Numbered from the stretch's first letter, positions 8,036 to 16,431 are shown. The stretch is DNA of 19,169 nt from BS750m-G4 sp964472195 (GCA_964472195.1 CAYYJH010000056.1:1-19169), one strand, 5' to 3'. Notes: a model not told the origin generated them from the letters alone. Program-made: numbers and translations.

Positions 8036-8560
8036 ATGAAAGCAATCATAAAACATCTAAGTTTTACTAAGAATGAAATCAGGGTTTTATTACTAATCGT
8101 ATCTGTTCTGGTAGCAGGATTTAGTATAAAGTATTATAAAGAAGTTTTAAGCAAGCCCGATACAGAGTATGACTATTCCGAATCCGACAGGGATTTTCTT
8201 GAGAAGTCAAGGAATATGTTGCTTGATTCTTTAAGGGAAGATGATTCTACATTAACAGATGAGGAAAGAAAGTTGATTGATAGCCTGCAGGCTTTGGAAG
8301 ACAGTCTTGACGCAGATGATTACAGTACGGATAAGAAAAACATAAGTAAAAATGAACTCAAAGAGAAGAGTATAAACATAAACACTGCTACCAAGGAAGA
8401 GTTGACAGCATTACCTGGCATAGGCGATAAAATTTCTGATAGAATAATAATATACAGAGAAGAGAATGGAGGTTTTAAAACTATTGAAGATATTATGAAT
8501 GTTAAGGGAATTGCAAAGAAAAAGTTTGAAAAGATGAAAGCTTACATTACAGTCGAATAA
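8036..8560 (+). CDS. ComEA-like helix-hairpin-helix protein, membrane anchored
   Basis: A 174-residue protein. Residues ~16-31 form a single N-terminal membrane segment (VLLLIVSVLVAGFSI). Residues ~40-105 are an acidic, charged linker with coiled-coil character. The C-terminal domain, 112-174, is a ComEA-type double helix-hairpin-helix with ININTA (113-118), ALPGIG (125-130) and NVKGIA (155-160). These hairpins bind the DNA backbone without sequence specificity. In competence systems ComEA is tethered to the membrane and receives incoming DNA, but many HhH proteins of this kind have no proven uptake role. It follows a terminator, so it probably starts a new operon with the PilM-like gene 16 nt downstream. 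This neighbour supports a DNA-uptake or pilus-linked role. Confidence 0.85.
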   Translation: MKAIIKHLSFTKNEIRVLLLIVSVLVAGFSIKYYKEVLSKPDTEYDYSESDRDFLEKSRNMLLDSLREDDSTLTDEERKLIDSLQALEDSLDADDYSTDKKNISKNELKEKSININTATKEELTALPGIGDKISDRIIIYREENGGFKTIEDIMNVKGIAKKKFEKMKAYITVE

Positions 8561-8576
8561 ATTTAACACCAGACAA

Positions 8577-9476
8577 TTGGAAACTTTAGTAATTGAATTT
8601 AACGAAAAACAAATCAGATTTATCAAGATAAATGAAAAGAAAGAGATAATATCTATAGACGAAATAAATTCCAACCTTGATCTTAACCAGGATTTATCAG
8701 ATTACAAGATTAACAAAGACATAGTCTCGGAAACTCGTGATGTAATATGTAATCATTTAGAAGAAAACAATATTCATTCGAAAGGCGCAGGTGTATTACT
8801 GCACACATATCACTCTTTTATAAATGTGGTACCGATAGATTATAATGAGGATAAGGAAAGTTTCAGATCACAGTTATTATGGGAGCTCTCAAATTATTTT
8901 CCGGGTAGTTATAAGAATTACAGAGTTAGTTATCATAAATTAAACCGAAATAATCATCCTGGTAATATAAAAGACACTTTGCTAATTGCCGTCGAGAATA
9001 GCAAAATTGATTTGATTAAAAATATATTTGAAGCCTGCAATTTAAAGATACATCTTACAGACATAGACCAATTTGCTTCGGAGAAATGCATTAGAGGGGT
9101 TTATGCTCAGAAGTTGAAAGATAATGGGATAATATTATTGGGTTGTAAAAATTCCAGAATTGATATGAGCATCATGGATGAAAAAAGTTTAATTTATTAC
9201 GATTATGTTTTATTCCCTAAAAATGAGTTTCAGGAAGCAGTAAGAGGATTGTTAGAGAAGTTAAATGTCGTTGGGAGTGTTTTCGATAATATAGTTCTTC
9301 ACGGAGAAGACTATGCTATTGATGTATGTAATTACCTGGCATCTAATTATAAGGAGTACAATGTAGAGCTTTCAGATCCATTTAAAAAATTCAAATATAA
9401 AGGTAACAAAAAAGAAATTAAGAATAATGCTTTTATGTACACTGCGTTAGTAGGTTTAGCGTTAAAGTGTATTTAA
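8577..9476 (+). CDS. PilM-like (actin-fold) protein, degenerate
   Basis: A 299-residue protein with the layout of type IV pilus assembly protein PilM. The N-terminal beta strands are followed by QLLWELSNYFPGSYKNY, then TDIDQFASEKC, and the end matches the PilM tail: a strand-plus-loop (NIVLHGEDYAIDV), a DPF segment, and the final NAFMYTALVGLALK helix. It is shorter than usual PilM (about 340-350). The first phosphate loop (normally DxGxxxxK) reads IEFNEKQIRF, and the second (normally DIGxxxT) reads LGCKNSRIDM, so nucleotide binding is doubtful. It is cytoplasmic by sequence. The start is TTG 16 nt after the ComEA-like gene, and the stop is 8 nt before rsmD, so it sits within an operon. No pilN, pilO or pilQ is present in the window. 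Assignment rests on pattern similarity, not on an alignment. Confidence 0.6.
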   Translation: METLVIEFNEKQIRFIKINEKKEIISIDEINSNLDLNQDLSDYKINKDIVSETRDVICNHLEENNIHSKGAGVLLHTYHSFINVVPIDYNEDKESFRSQLLWELSNYFPGSYKNYRVSYHKLNRNNHPGNIKDTLLIAVENSKIDLIKNIFEACNLKIHLTDIDQFASEKCIRGVYAQKLKDNGIILLGCKNSRIDMSIMDEKSLIYYDYVLFPKNEFQEAVRGLLEKLNVVGSVFDNIVLHGEDYAIDVCNYLASNYKEYNVELSDPFKKFKYKGNKKEIKNNAFMYTALVGLALKCI

Positions 9477-9484
9477 TTCAAATT

Positions 9485-10012
9485 ATGAGAATTATATCCG
9501 GTGTTTTCAAGAGCAGATTAATAAAAATTAGCAGTAACGATAAGAGTATTAGACCAACGACAGATAGAGCGAGGGAATCCCTATTTAATATTTTGTCTAA
9601 CAAAATAGATTTTAATGGGAAGACATGTCTTGACCTTTTTTGCGGAACGGGAAGTATTGGACTGGAATGTATTTCAAGAGGAGCCGGGAAAGCATTATTC
9701 GTAGATAAGAGAATTAACAATGTCAAAGAAAACATAAATACTTTGGGAGTTGAGAATAAAAGTATCGTAATCAAGAAAGATGCTGTAATTTTTCTCAAGA
9801 ATGATGTGAAGGATGAATTTGACATTGCGTTTGCCGATCCACCATATGACTTTAAAAGGTACAGGGTATTGATTGATGAAATTTCTAACTTAAAGATATT
9901 ATTTATACTCGAACACTCTGATAATTTTATTTTAGAGGGGATGCATAAAGAAAAAGCATTTTCGCATAAAAAATTTGGTGATACGAACTTTACATTCTTT
10001 GATTTTGGTTAA
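9485..10012 (+). CDS. rsmD: 16S rRNA (guanine(966)-N2)-methyltransferase RsmD
   Basis: The enzyme methylates N2 of G966 in 16S rRNA using SAM. From the ATG at 9485 the protein is 175 residues and begins MRIISGVFKS, the conserved RsmD start. An in-frame upstream codon at 9467 would overlap the previous gene by 10 nt and was not used. Diagnostic motifs are RPTTDRARESLFNIL (23-37), SAM-binding LDLFCGTG (49-56), and catalytic DPPY (118-121). Length matches the family. It starts 8 nt after the PilM-like gene. An rsmD-coaD pair is a common bacterial arrangement. Confidence 0.93.
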   Translation: MRIISGVFKSRLIKISSNDKSIRPTTDRARESLFNILSNKIDFNGKTCLDLFCGTGSIGLECISRGAGKALFVDKRINNVKENINTLGVENKSIVIKKDAVIFLKNDVKDEFDIAFADPPYDFKRYRVLIDEISNLKILFILEHSDNFILEGMHKEKAFSHKKFGDTNFTFFDFG

Positions 10013-10082
10013 TGAGTGAGCCGCGTAAAACTTTCATCCGATTCATTTAATTGAAAGATAATAAACCTCAAAATATATTGAA

Positions 10083-10571
10083 TTGAAAAAAATCACAGCA
10101 GTTTACCCGGGAACGTTTGACCCGGTAACATACGGTCATCTGGATGTTATCGAAAGAGCATCTTCATTGTTCGATAAAATAATAGTTACTCTTGCGTCGA
10201 ATACTAATAAGAAACCGATGTTTACAATAGAAGAACGAAAAGACATGTTAATTAATGTGACGAAAAAATTTGATAATGTGGTAATCGATGATTTCAACGG
10301 TTTACTTGTGGATTACGTGTCGAAAAAGAAAGCATCCGTTATTATTAGGGGTTTGCGAGAAGTTTCAGATTTTGAGTATGAGTTTCAGATGTCTTTGACT
10401 AACCGGAAGCTTGCACCTTCTATCACGACTATTTTTTTAATGCCAAACGAAAAGTACACATACCTAAATTCATCTCTTATAAGGGAACTGTCTTCTTTTA
10501 AAGCTGACGTGAAATGTTTTGTACCTGCTTATGTTTATAAAAAGTTAAAGCAGAAATATGAGGGTAAGTAA
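10083..10571 (+). CDS. coaD: Pantetheine-phosphate adenylyltransferase (CoaD)
   Basis: It catalyses the penultimate step of coenzyme A synthesis, joining 4'-phosphopantetheine and ATP to form dephospho-CoA. The 162-residue length is normal. The nucleotidyltransferase signature PGTFDPVTYGHLD contains the TxGH motif (T16-H19), and the C-terminal SSxxxR equivalent is NSSLIRE (R134). IIRGLREVSDFEYEFQM is the other conserved block. The start is TTG; this gives the family's usual MKKI-VYPGTFDP N-terminus, and no ATG is available nearby. It follows rsmD by 70 nt. The stop codon lies only 3 nt from the stop of the convergent thioredoxin-like gene, with no visible terminator between them. Confidence 0.96.
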   Translation: MKKITAVYPGTFDPVTYGHLDVIERASSLFDKIIVTLASNTNKKPMFTIEERKDMLINVTKKFDNVVIDDFNGLLVDYVSKKKASVIIRGLREVSDFEYEFQMSLTNRKLAPSITTIFLMPNEKYTYLNSSLIRELSSFKADVKCFVPAYVYKKLKQKYEGK

Positions 10572-10574
10572 TTT

Positions 10575-11072
10575 TTACAGAACTGTGGAAAGGTCAGTGT
10601 CTTTATATTTGTTTCCCGAGAAATATTTCAAAATATTTTCAAAATCATTTTCATCCGCATATCCAGGGAAGTTTCCCGTTACCTCCCCGTTGTATTTAAA
10701 GCTAATCACACTACCATTGGAATTGAGAAAAACATGAGTTGGATAACCTGTAACTCCAAATAGTTTTGCTAATTCGCTGGCTGTATATTCTTTCCCATTA
10801 TACTTGTATTTCTCACTTCCCTGAGCATTTAATTTAATGTATATGAAGTATTTTTCTAATAGACTCTTAATTTTAGCACTTCCGTATACGGAACTCATTT
10901 TTTTACACCAGTTATCAGAATCGATGCAAATGTTGATTACTGCTTTCTTGTTTTGTGATTTGGCTTTGTTTAAGCCCTCGTTGAAACTGTATGATGTTTG
11001 AGAGAACACGTTAGAAAAAGCGAACGAGAATCCTATAATTAATACTGATATAAATAATTTTGAATGTTTCAT
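10575..11072 (-). CDS. Secreted thioredoxin-fold protein lacking the first CXXC cysteine
   Basis: A 165-residue protein with a signal peptide (about residues 1-24, ending NVFS before Q25), so it acts in the periplasm or outside. The fold resembles the thioredoxin_7/DUF255-like group: an N-terminal helix, a strand leading to IDSDNWCKKM, and the cis-proline motif GYPTHVF (P111). Relatives usually read DWCGWCKK at the active site. Here the first cysteine position is D53 and only C56 remains, with another cysteine at C49 (spacing CX6C). It is therefore unlikely to be a standard dithiol oxidoreductase; a monothiol, chaperone-like or binding role is possible. It lies downstream of uppP but is separated by 159 nt, which makes its own promoter likely. 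Convergent with coaD. Confidence 0.75.
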   Translation of the reverse strand: MKHSKLFISVLIIGFSFAFSNVFSQTSYSFNEGLNKAKSQNKKAVINICIDSDNWCKKMSSVYGSAKIKSLLEKYFIYIKLNAQGSEKYKYNGKEYTASELAKLFGVTGYPTHVFLNSNGSVISFKYNGEVTGNFPGYADENDFENILKYFSGNKYKDTDLSTVL

Positions 11073-11174
11073 TAATTCTTTTTATGTTTAAAAAAAAATA
11101 CAACAAATCAAACATTACTAAACTCACTACTATTAACTCAAACAAGCTAAAGTTGTTTCCACGTAATATTAACG

Positions 11175-11233
11175 ATTTTTAATTAAAAATTGCAACCCAA
11201 ATTAGAAGAATAATTAGAAGAATAAATTATTCT
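11175..11233. repeat. Palindrome and 12-bp tandem repeat next to uppP 3' end
   Basis: Within the 159-nt gap between uppP and the thioredoxin-like gene, 11175-11190 is a perfect 16-bp palindrome (ATTTTTAATTAAAAAT). ATTAGAAGAATA is duplicated in tandem at 11201-11212 and 11213-11224. The end of the second copy forms a small 6-bp hairpin (AGAATA/TATTCT, 11219-11233) that overlaps the uppP stop codon. The stems contain mostly A and T, so a strong terminator is not supported. Confidence 0.5.
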
Positions 11234-12059
11234 ATATATTTTGGAGTATTCCAAAGGAAAGGAGAAGCAGAATAATTATGCCGAGGGCGATTCGGTAAAC
11301 AATAAATAATAAAGTACTCTTTCTTTTTAAGTACGAAATAAGAAAAGCAATAGAATAATAACCAACAATACCAGACACAATTGTAGCAACTAATAAACTC
11401 AGCAAATTCTCACTTAATAATTCTTGTCGTTCGGTATAAAGTTCATACAGACCGCTCAATGTGATTGCGGGAATGCTTAAGAGAAAGGAATATCTTGCAG
11501 TAACATCTCTTTTCAGTCCGCTAAAAAGTCCAGCAGTAATTGTGACACCACTTCGTGAACTCCCCGGTATTAGGGCGAGAGCTTGCGCTAATCCAATTAT
11601 AATACCGTCTTTTATCGTGATTTCCGAAAAGTCTTTTTTCCTTTTTGTAATCTTCTCTGCTATATATAAGAGTATTGCAAGAATTATTAAAGCACCGCTA
11701 ATAACGTAGAGACCTCTTGCATCACCCTCGATAAAGTTTTTCAACAATAAACCGCATATACTTATAGGTATTGTTCCAATAATAATAAGAATAAAAATTC
11801 TGGAATGTGGATCTGTGAGATAGTTTTTGTTATTGAATGCATTGAGGAATCCTTTAAATAAAGCGACTATATCATTCTTGAAATATATCAGGGTGGCGAC
11901 CAATGTTCCCATTTGGATGACTGCAGTAAATGCTGCTCCTTCATCTTCCCATCCAAGTAATGCAGGTATTACCCTGAGGTGTGCTGTACTACTAATGGGA
12001 ATGAATTCGGTTAGACCTTGAGTAACCCCGTAAACAATTGCTCTTAATAAATCTTCCAC
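11232..12059 (-). CDS. uppP: Undecaprenyl-diphosphate phosphatase UppP (BacA)
   Basis: An integral membrane phosphatase that converts undecaprenyl diphosphate to undecaprenyl phosphate, recycling the lipid carrier for peptidoglycan and other envelope polymers. The 275-residue length and about eight hydrophobic segments fit. Family motifs are TQGLTEFIPISSTAHL (E18, H27) and PGSSRSGVTI (165-174, with S168, R169, S170). The start is GTG at 12059, chosen because the family begins just before the QGLTEF motif. It is 12 nt downstream of the outer-membrane protein gene and so probably belongs to the gyrB-containing transcript. The usual bacitracin-resistance annotation comes from overexpression of such enzymes and should not be read as acquired resistance here. 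Confidence 0.95.
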   Translation of the reverse strand: MEDLLRAIVYGVTQGLTEFIPISSTAHLRVIPALLGWEDEGAAFTAVIQMGTLVATLIYFKNDIVALFKGFLNAFNNKNYLTDPHSRIFILIIIGTIPISICGLLLKNFIEGDARGLYVISGALIILAILLYIAEKITKRKKDFSEITIKDGIIIGLAQALALIPGSSRSGVTITAGLFSGLKRDVTARYSFLLSIPAITLSGLYELYTERQELLSENLLSLLVATIVSGIVGYYSIAFLISYLKRKSTLLFIVYRIALGIIILLLLSFGILQNI

Positions 12060-12071
12060 TGAGTTATTAGT

Positions 12072-12800
12072 TTAAAAAACAAAAACTTCTAAACCTATTC
12101 GTAAACCGAAACCGAAACTACTCAGATTAACTTTCTCATTTTTAAGATTGTTCAATACAGTGTTGTTTCCATCTTTGAGGTCGGTTTGGAAACTTTTTAT
12201 TATAAAAGTACTAAAGTATCCTGCAACATTCCTGCTTATCTGAGCATTCAGAATTCCTTCTAATTTCAAACCCAAACCACCTGATGTATAGCTCTTTTCA
12301 AGAGAGAATTCCTTAACTCTTAGTTCGGAGATGATATAACCGGCACCTGCTCCGAATTTTAGAAAACTGTATTCTTGAGGGATGATATAGTATATTGTTA
12401 AGAAAGGCTGGTGGCTGAAATAAGAGTAATCATAATTAGGAAACCGCGAAATGTTAACACTCTTTATGAAATATGAGTAGTCTGCTTTTAAGGAAACATT
12501 TCTAGATAACTGATGTTCAATCCCACCAAAGAATTCGAGTCCTGTTGAGAATTTAGAGAATCGTTCAGTTTGTGGAACTGTGTTATAGTTTGGTATTTGT
12601 AATTCTGCAAAGTCTATAAGCGAATTATTATCGCAATAGTTAATACCCATCCCGAATGAGAAAGAGATATATTTTAATTTTTTGTTTTGCTGTTGAAATG
12701 ATACACGGTTTGAATCTAATGCAAGAGAATTACTTGTTTTTAATAAAAGTATGAGTATTGAAAAAATAAGTGTAAGTGTTTTATAATGTTTTATTATCAT
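12072..12800 (-). CDS. Putative outer-membrane beta-barrel protein
   Basis: A 242-residue exported protein. It has a basic start, a hydrophobic core rich in Leu and Ile, and likely cleavage near residues 25-30. The rest shows alternating polar/hydrophobic strands with many aromatic residues and glycine turns (for example FSFGMGINY, GAGAGYIIS, GLRIGLEVFVF), typical of a small outer-membrane barrel of the OmpA/porin-like type. The C-terminal phenylalanine fits the barrel assembly signal. No specific family is recognised. It lies 23 nt after gyrB and 12 nt before uppP, and an insertion of an envelope gene here is not a conserved arrangement that I know. Confidence 0.7.
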   Translation of the reverse strand: MIIKHYKTLTLIFSILILLLKTSNSLALDSNRVSFQQQNKKLKYISFSFGMGINYCDNNSLIDFAELQIPNYNTVPQTERFSKFSTGLEFFGGIEHQLSRNVSLKADYSYFIKSVNISRFPNYDYSYFSHQPFLTIYYIIPQEYSFLKFGAGAGYIISELRVKEFSLEKSYTSGGLGLKLEGILNAQISRNVAGYFSTFIIKSFQTDLKDGNNTVLNNLKNEKVNLSSFGFGLRIGLEVFVF

Positions 12801-12823
12801 AAAATATTTTTTATAAAAGATTT

Positions 12824-14821
12824 TTAAGCATCAATGTTTGCATACTTAGCATTACTTTCTATAAACTTTCTCCTAGGCTCTACTTCTTCACCCATAAGTG
12901 TCCTGAACATTTTATCAGCAGCAGCAGCATTTTCATTTGTTACCTGTAGTACGGTTCTCGTTTCAGGATTCATCGTTGTTATCCAGAGTTGTTCCGGGTT
13001 CATTTCTCCAAGACCTTTGAATCTTGAAATCTTCACGTTTTTGTTTTCGCTTTCTTGAACAGGTCCCTCTTCCTTTTGTGTTTTCTTTTTGCTAACCTTT
13101 AACGATTTTAAGATGTCATCTCTTTCTGAATCATCGTAAGCATATAATTCGGTTTTCCCCTTTTTGATTTTGTAGAGTGGAGGTTGTGCTATATACAATC
13201 TTCCAGTATCGATAATTTCTTTCATTTGTCTGTAAAAGAATGTCAACAGTAATGTTCTTATGTGCGAGCCGTCAATATCTGCATCACACATTAGGATTAT
13301 TTTACCGTACCTCACTTTAGATTCATCAAACTCATCCGAGTTTCCAAGACCTGCACCCAGTGCGGTAACTATCGAACGAATTTCTTCGTTCTCAACTATT
13401 TTATTTAATCGTGCTTTTTCTACGTTGAGAATTTTTCCTTTCAAAGGCAGGATTGCCTGAAACCTTCTGTCTCTTCCTTGTTTTGCCGAACCACCAGCAG
13501 AATCACCCTCAACAAGGTATATTTCGCATTGGGCAGGATCCGTAATTGAACAGTCTGCAAGTTTACCGGGTAATCCGGAAATTTCGAGTGCATTTTTTCT
13601 TCTTGCAAGTTCTCTTGCTTTTCGTGCAGCCTCCCTGACTTCTGCTGCCCGGAGACATTTTTCTATTATCTTTTTTGCATTGGATGGATTTTCCTCAAGG
13701 TAGTTGTTTAACTGCTCACTGCAAATTGACTGCACTATACCTTTTACCTCGCTGTTTCCAAGTTTCGTTTTCGTTTGCCCCTCGAATTGTGGTTCGGGTA
13801 CTTTAATACTTAAAACGCATGTCAGTCCTTCCCGAAAATCGTCACCAGTGAGTGTGGTTTTATCGCTTTTAATGACTCCATTTTTTAAACCGTAATTATT
13901 TAGCGTTCGTGTCAATGCAGACTTAAATCCTTCTAAATGTGTACCCCCCTCATGTGTATTAATATCATTTACATAGGAATAAATATTATCATTAAATGAA
14001 GCATTATATTGGAATGCTATTTCAACGTAAACGTTTTCTCTTTCATCCGAGATAAAAACAGGTTTTCCCGATATGGATTTTTCGTTTTCATCCAGGTATT
14101 TTACGAAATCGACAATCCCACCTTTAAAAAAAAATTGATTGCTCTTACCATTACCGTTTCTTTCATCTTTAATTATTATCGTGAGATCTTTATTTAAATA
14201 AGCAAGTTCTCTTAACCTTTCTTCTATTGTTTCATACTTAAATTTGATATTCTTGAAAATTTCTCTGTCTGGATAAAACGTTACTCTTGTACCAGTTTTA
14301 CTTTTTACTTTACCTGTAACTTTTATTTCAGACGCTGGTTTGCCTCTATGGTATTTCTGGTAGAATATCTTCCCGTTTCTGTATACTTCTGCTATTAAGT
14401 ATTCACTCAACGCATTAACAACTGAAACACCAACACCATGAAGTCCACCAGAAACCTTATATGTATCTCGGTTAAATTTTGCACCCGCATTGAGCTGTGT
14501 CATTACTACTTCGAGCGCCGATTTTTTTTCGGTAGGATGTTTACCTGTTGGAATACCCTGACCATTATCTTCAATGGTTATAGAACCATTTTTATTTAGC
14601 ACTAAACTGATCTTATCACAATAACCCGCCAGTGCTTCATCGATCGCATTATCAACAACTTCATAAACAAGGTGATGTAAACCTCTTGCAGCAGTATCAC
14701 CAATGTACATTGCAGGTCTTCTTCTTACATGCTCAAGTCCTTTTAAAACCTGGATGTCACTTGCTTTATATTCTCTTTGATTATTCTTTGTAGTGTTTAC
14801 TTTTTTATTTTTCTTAGGCAT
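12824..14821 (-). CDS. gyrB: DNA gyrase subunit B
   Basis: ATPase subunit of gyrase, which introduces negative supercoils with GyrA. The GHKL ATPase shows E54 and N58 (YEVVDNAIDEA), DNGQGIP (85-91) and GGLHGVG (125-131). The transducer domain follows. The TOPRIM domain has E438 (EGDSAGGSAKQGRDR) and DADIDGSH (D513, D515), and the C-terminus ends with RKFIESNAKYA, as in other GyrB. At 665 residues it is the short form without the insertion seen in E. coli (804). ParE looks similar, but the position after recF and DUF721 favours GyrB. An N-terminal lysine/asparagine-rich extension of about 17 residues precedes the conserved region. It begins 24 nt after the DUF721 gene. Confidence 0.96.
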   Translation of the reverse strand: MPKKNKKVNTTKNNQREYKASDIQVLKGLEHVRRRPAMYIGDTAARGLHHLVYEVVDNAIDEALAGYCDKISLVLNKNGSITIEDNGQGIPTGKHPTEKKSALEVVMTQLNAGAKFNRDTYKVSGGLHGVGVSVVNALSEYLIAEVYRNGKIFYQKYHRGKPASEIKVTGKVKSKTGTRVTFYPDREIFKNIKFKYETIEERLRELAYLNKDLTIIIKDERNGNGKSNQFFFKGGIVDFVKYLDENEKSISGKPVFISDERENVYVEIAFQYNASFNDNIYSYVNDINTHEGGTHLEGFKSALTRTLNNYGLKNGVIKSDKTTLTGDDFREGLTCVLSIKVPEPQFEGQTKTKLGNSEVKGIVQSICSEQLNNYLEENPSNAKKIIEKCLRAAEVREAARKARELARRKNALEISGLPGKLADCSITDPAQCEIYLVEGDSAGGSAKQGRDRRFQAILPLKGKILNVEKARLNKIVENEEIRSIVTALGAGLGNSDEFDESKVRYGKIILMCDADIDGSHIRTLLLTFFYRQMKEIIDTGRLYIAQPPLYKIKKGKTELYAYDDSERDDILKSLKVSKKKTQKEEGPVQESENKNVKISRFKGLGEMNPEQLWITTMNPETRTVLQVTNENAAAADKMFRTLMGEEVEPRRKFIESNAKYANIDA

Positions 14822-14845
14822 TATATGTTTCTTGTAATTAAAATT

Positions 14846-15169
14846 TTATATAAATACTATTTCTTTAATGATTTTTCTTTTCTTTGTGGGATTCAAATTC
14901 TTGTTGAGCTTTTTAATAATTTCGGTTTTTCTTGATGAAAGCTCATATCTCCAAACAGAGTTTTCAACACTTACGAACAGTTTGTTTTTTCTTACTTCAA
15001 CTGGGGTTGAGAATTTTGCTATTGTCTCCCCTACGCATTCTGTCCAAACCTTGAGTATCTTTAACTCATGCATTCTTGCATCTAAACCAATGTATTTCAT
15101 AAAATCATCTAACTCATCTTTTAAGCAAATTGTCTTGTTTAATCTTGTTTTAGTGTCTATTCGCTTCAT
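14846..15169 (-). CDS. DUF721 / DciA-like protein
   Basis: A 107-residue basic protein. The conserved core contains KILKVWTECVGETIAKFSTPVEVRKNKLFVSVENSVWRYELS in pattern: a helix, W..VVG-like turn, strands and a SxxW-ELS motif typical of DUF721. Family members include DciA, which helps load the replicative helicase DnaB. Its place between recF and gyrB is the common location of this gene and supports the call. It starts 16 nt after the recF stop and ends 24 nt before gyrB. No Shine-Dalgarno is visible, so translation may be coupled to recF. Whether it loads helicase here is inferred from the family. Confidence 0.82.
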   Translation of the reverse strand: MKRIDTKTRLNKTICLKDELDDFMKYIGLDARMHELKILKVWTECVGETIAKFSTPVEVRKNKLFVSVENSVWRYELSSRKTEIIKKLNKNLNPTKKRKIIKEIVFI

Positions 15170-15185
15170 TGTTCTTAAGCATTAA

Positions 15186-16388
15186 TCAGTTAACCGGAAC
15201 ATGTCCACTCAAAACCTTATAAGTTGATATTTCACTGTCATCATAAAATTTTTCTATACTGGATTTATATTTAGTATCAGTCGTCGTTAGAAATATCTGT
15301 CCGTAATCTTTTAAATGAGAAATTATCTTTGAAACGCGATTAGAATCAAGCTCTGATAATAAATCGTCCAACAATAAAATTGGATTTGTTGCCCTCTTAT
15401 CTTTTAAATAATAATATTCAGCTAATTTAAGTGCTATCACGAAAGTTTTATGTTCACCTTGCGAAGCGTAAATTTTTAATTCAAACCCTGATTTGTTTTT
15501 TGCTGATTGTTTATCATTTTTCACTAACCTAAAAATGTAATCATCCCTTTGAGGTCCTATTAGTGTTAATCCGCGATCAATTTCTTCGTTCATTCTTTGG
15601 TTTAAAGAGTTATTTAACGTTTTTGTTATCATGTCTTTGTCATATTCTCCTAATCTTTCAAAATCAATCTCACCGAATAATTCAGAATAATAGCTCATTG
15701 AAGCCTTATCGTTGTTTGTAATCAGAAACCTGAAATTATTTTCAAAAAAACTTCTAAACTCTATTAAGAATCTTAACCTTCTGAAAATAATATTCGACGA
15801 GATCTCTACGAACTTTTCATTATAAGAACATAACAAATCGCTTAATTCGTTTCCTGAGTATGTTTTAAAATACAGATTGTTTTTTAATAAGGCATTCTTT
15901 TGTCTTATTAGCTTACCAAGATCTTTTAAGAAATCAAGGTATAACCTGTTTGTTTGTGAAATCAATATATCAAAGAACTTCCTTCTTTCTGAAGGATTAC
16001 CGTAAGTTAAATTTAAACTTTGTGGTGATAAATAAACTACAGGAAATTTACCAAATATATCGGAAGAGTAGCGAGTTACTTTTTCCTTGTTTACATGAAA
16101 CGTTTTTTTCTTAATAATGGAATTATAATTCAGAAAAACATGAAACACGTTTTGCAGGTCGTTTTCATATTCTCCCTCAATCTGGAATTCCCCCTTTCCA
16201 AACTTCACACAATCATGTTCCGACGCTCCTAAAAAACTTTTCCCAAAAGATATAAAAGATATTGCTTCTAATATATTTGTTTTTCCCTGCCCGTTATTCC
16301 CGTATATATAATTAAACTTATCATTAAAATCCAATTCCTGTTCTTCATAATTTCTGAAATCCTTTAATATAATCTTCTTTAATATCAA
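15186..16388 (-). CDS. recF: DNA replication and repair protein RecF
   Basis: An SMC-like ATPase that, with RecO and RecR, helps load RecA on gapped DNA. Walker A is GNNGQGKT (30-37), the ABC-type signature is SQGEHK (309-314), and Walker B is LLLDDLLSELD with D341/D342. The start (MILKKIILKDFRNY) matches the usual RecF N-terminus but is a TTG codon, with AAGGA directly abutting it (16389-16393), too close for normal Shine-Dalgarno use. At 400 residues it is slightly longer than typical (about 360-370); the extra residues lie in the middle. The stop codon is TGA. It follows dnaN by 43 nt. Confidence 0.95.
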   Translation of the reverse strand: MILKKIILKDFRNYEEQELDFNDKFNYIYGNNGQGKTNILEAISFISFGKSFLGASEHDCVKFGKGEFQIEGEYENDLQNVFHVFLNYNSIIKKKTFHVNKEKVTRYSSDIFGKFPVVYLSPQSLNLTYGNPSERRKFFDILISQTNRLYLDFLKDLGKLIRQKNALLKNNLYFKTYSGNELSDLLCSYNEKFVEISSNIIFRRLRFLIEFRSFFENNFRFLITNNDKASMSYYSELFGEIDFERLGEYDKDMITKTLNNSLNQRMNEEIDRGLTLIGPQRDDYIFRLVKNDKQSAKNKSGFELKIYASQGEHKTFVIALKLAEYYYLKDKRATNPILLLDDLLSELDSNRVSKIISHLKDYGQIFLTTTDTKYKSSIEKFYDDSEISTYKVLSGHVPVN

Positions 16389-16431
16389 TCCTTATAATAA
16401 ATTCTTAATCCTGTTTTATTATTACAGGTTG

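Noticed and set aside
9467..9484. Upstream start for rsmD at 9467
   Set aside because: It would overlap the PilM-like gene and add residues absent from the conserved RsmD N-terminus, which begins at the ATG at 9485.
11232..12059. uppP as an acquired bacitracin resistance gene
   Set aside because: It is a normal-length housekeeping lipid-carrier phosphatase in an operon of core genes, with no mobile element nearby.
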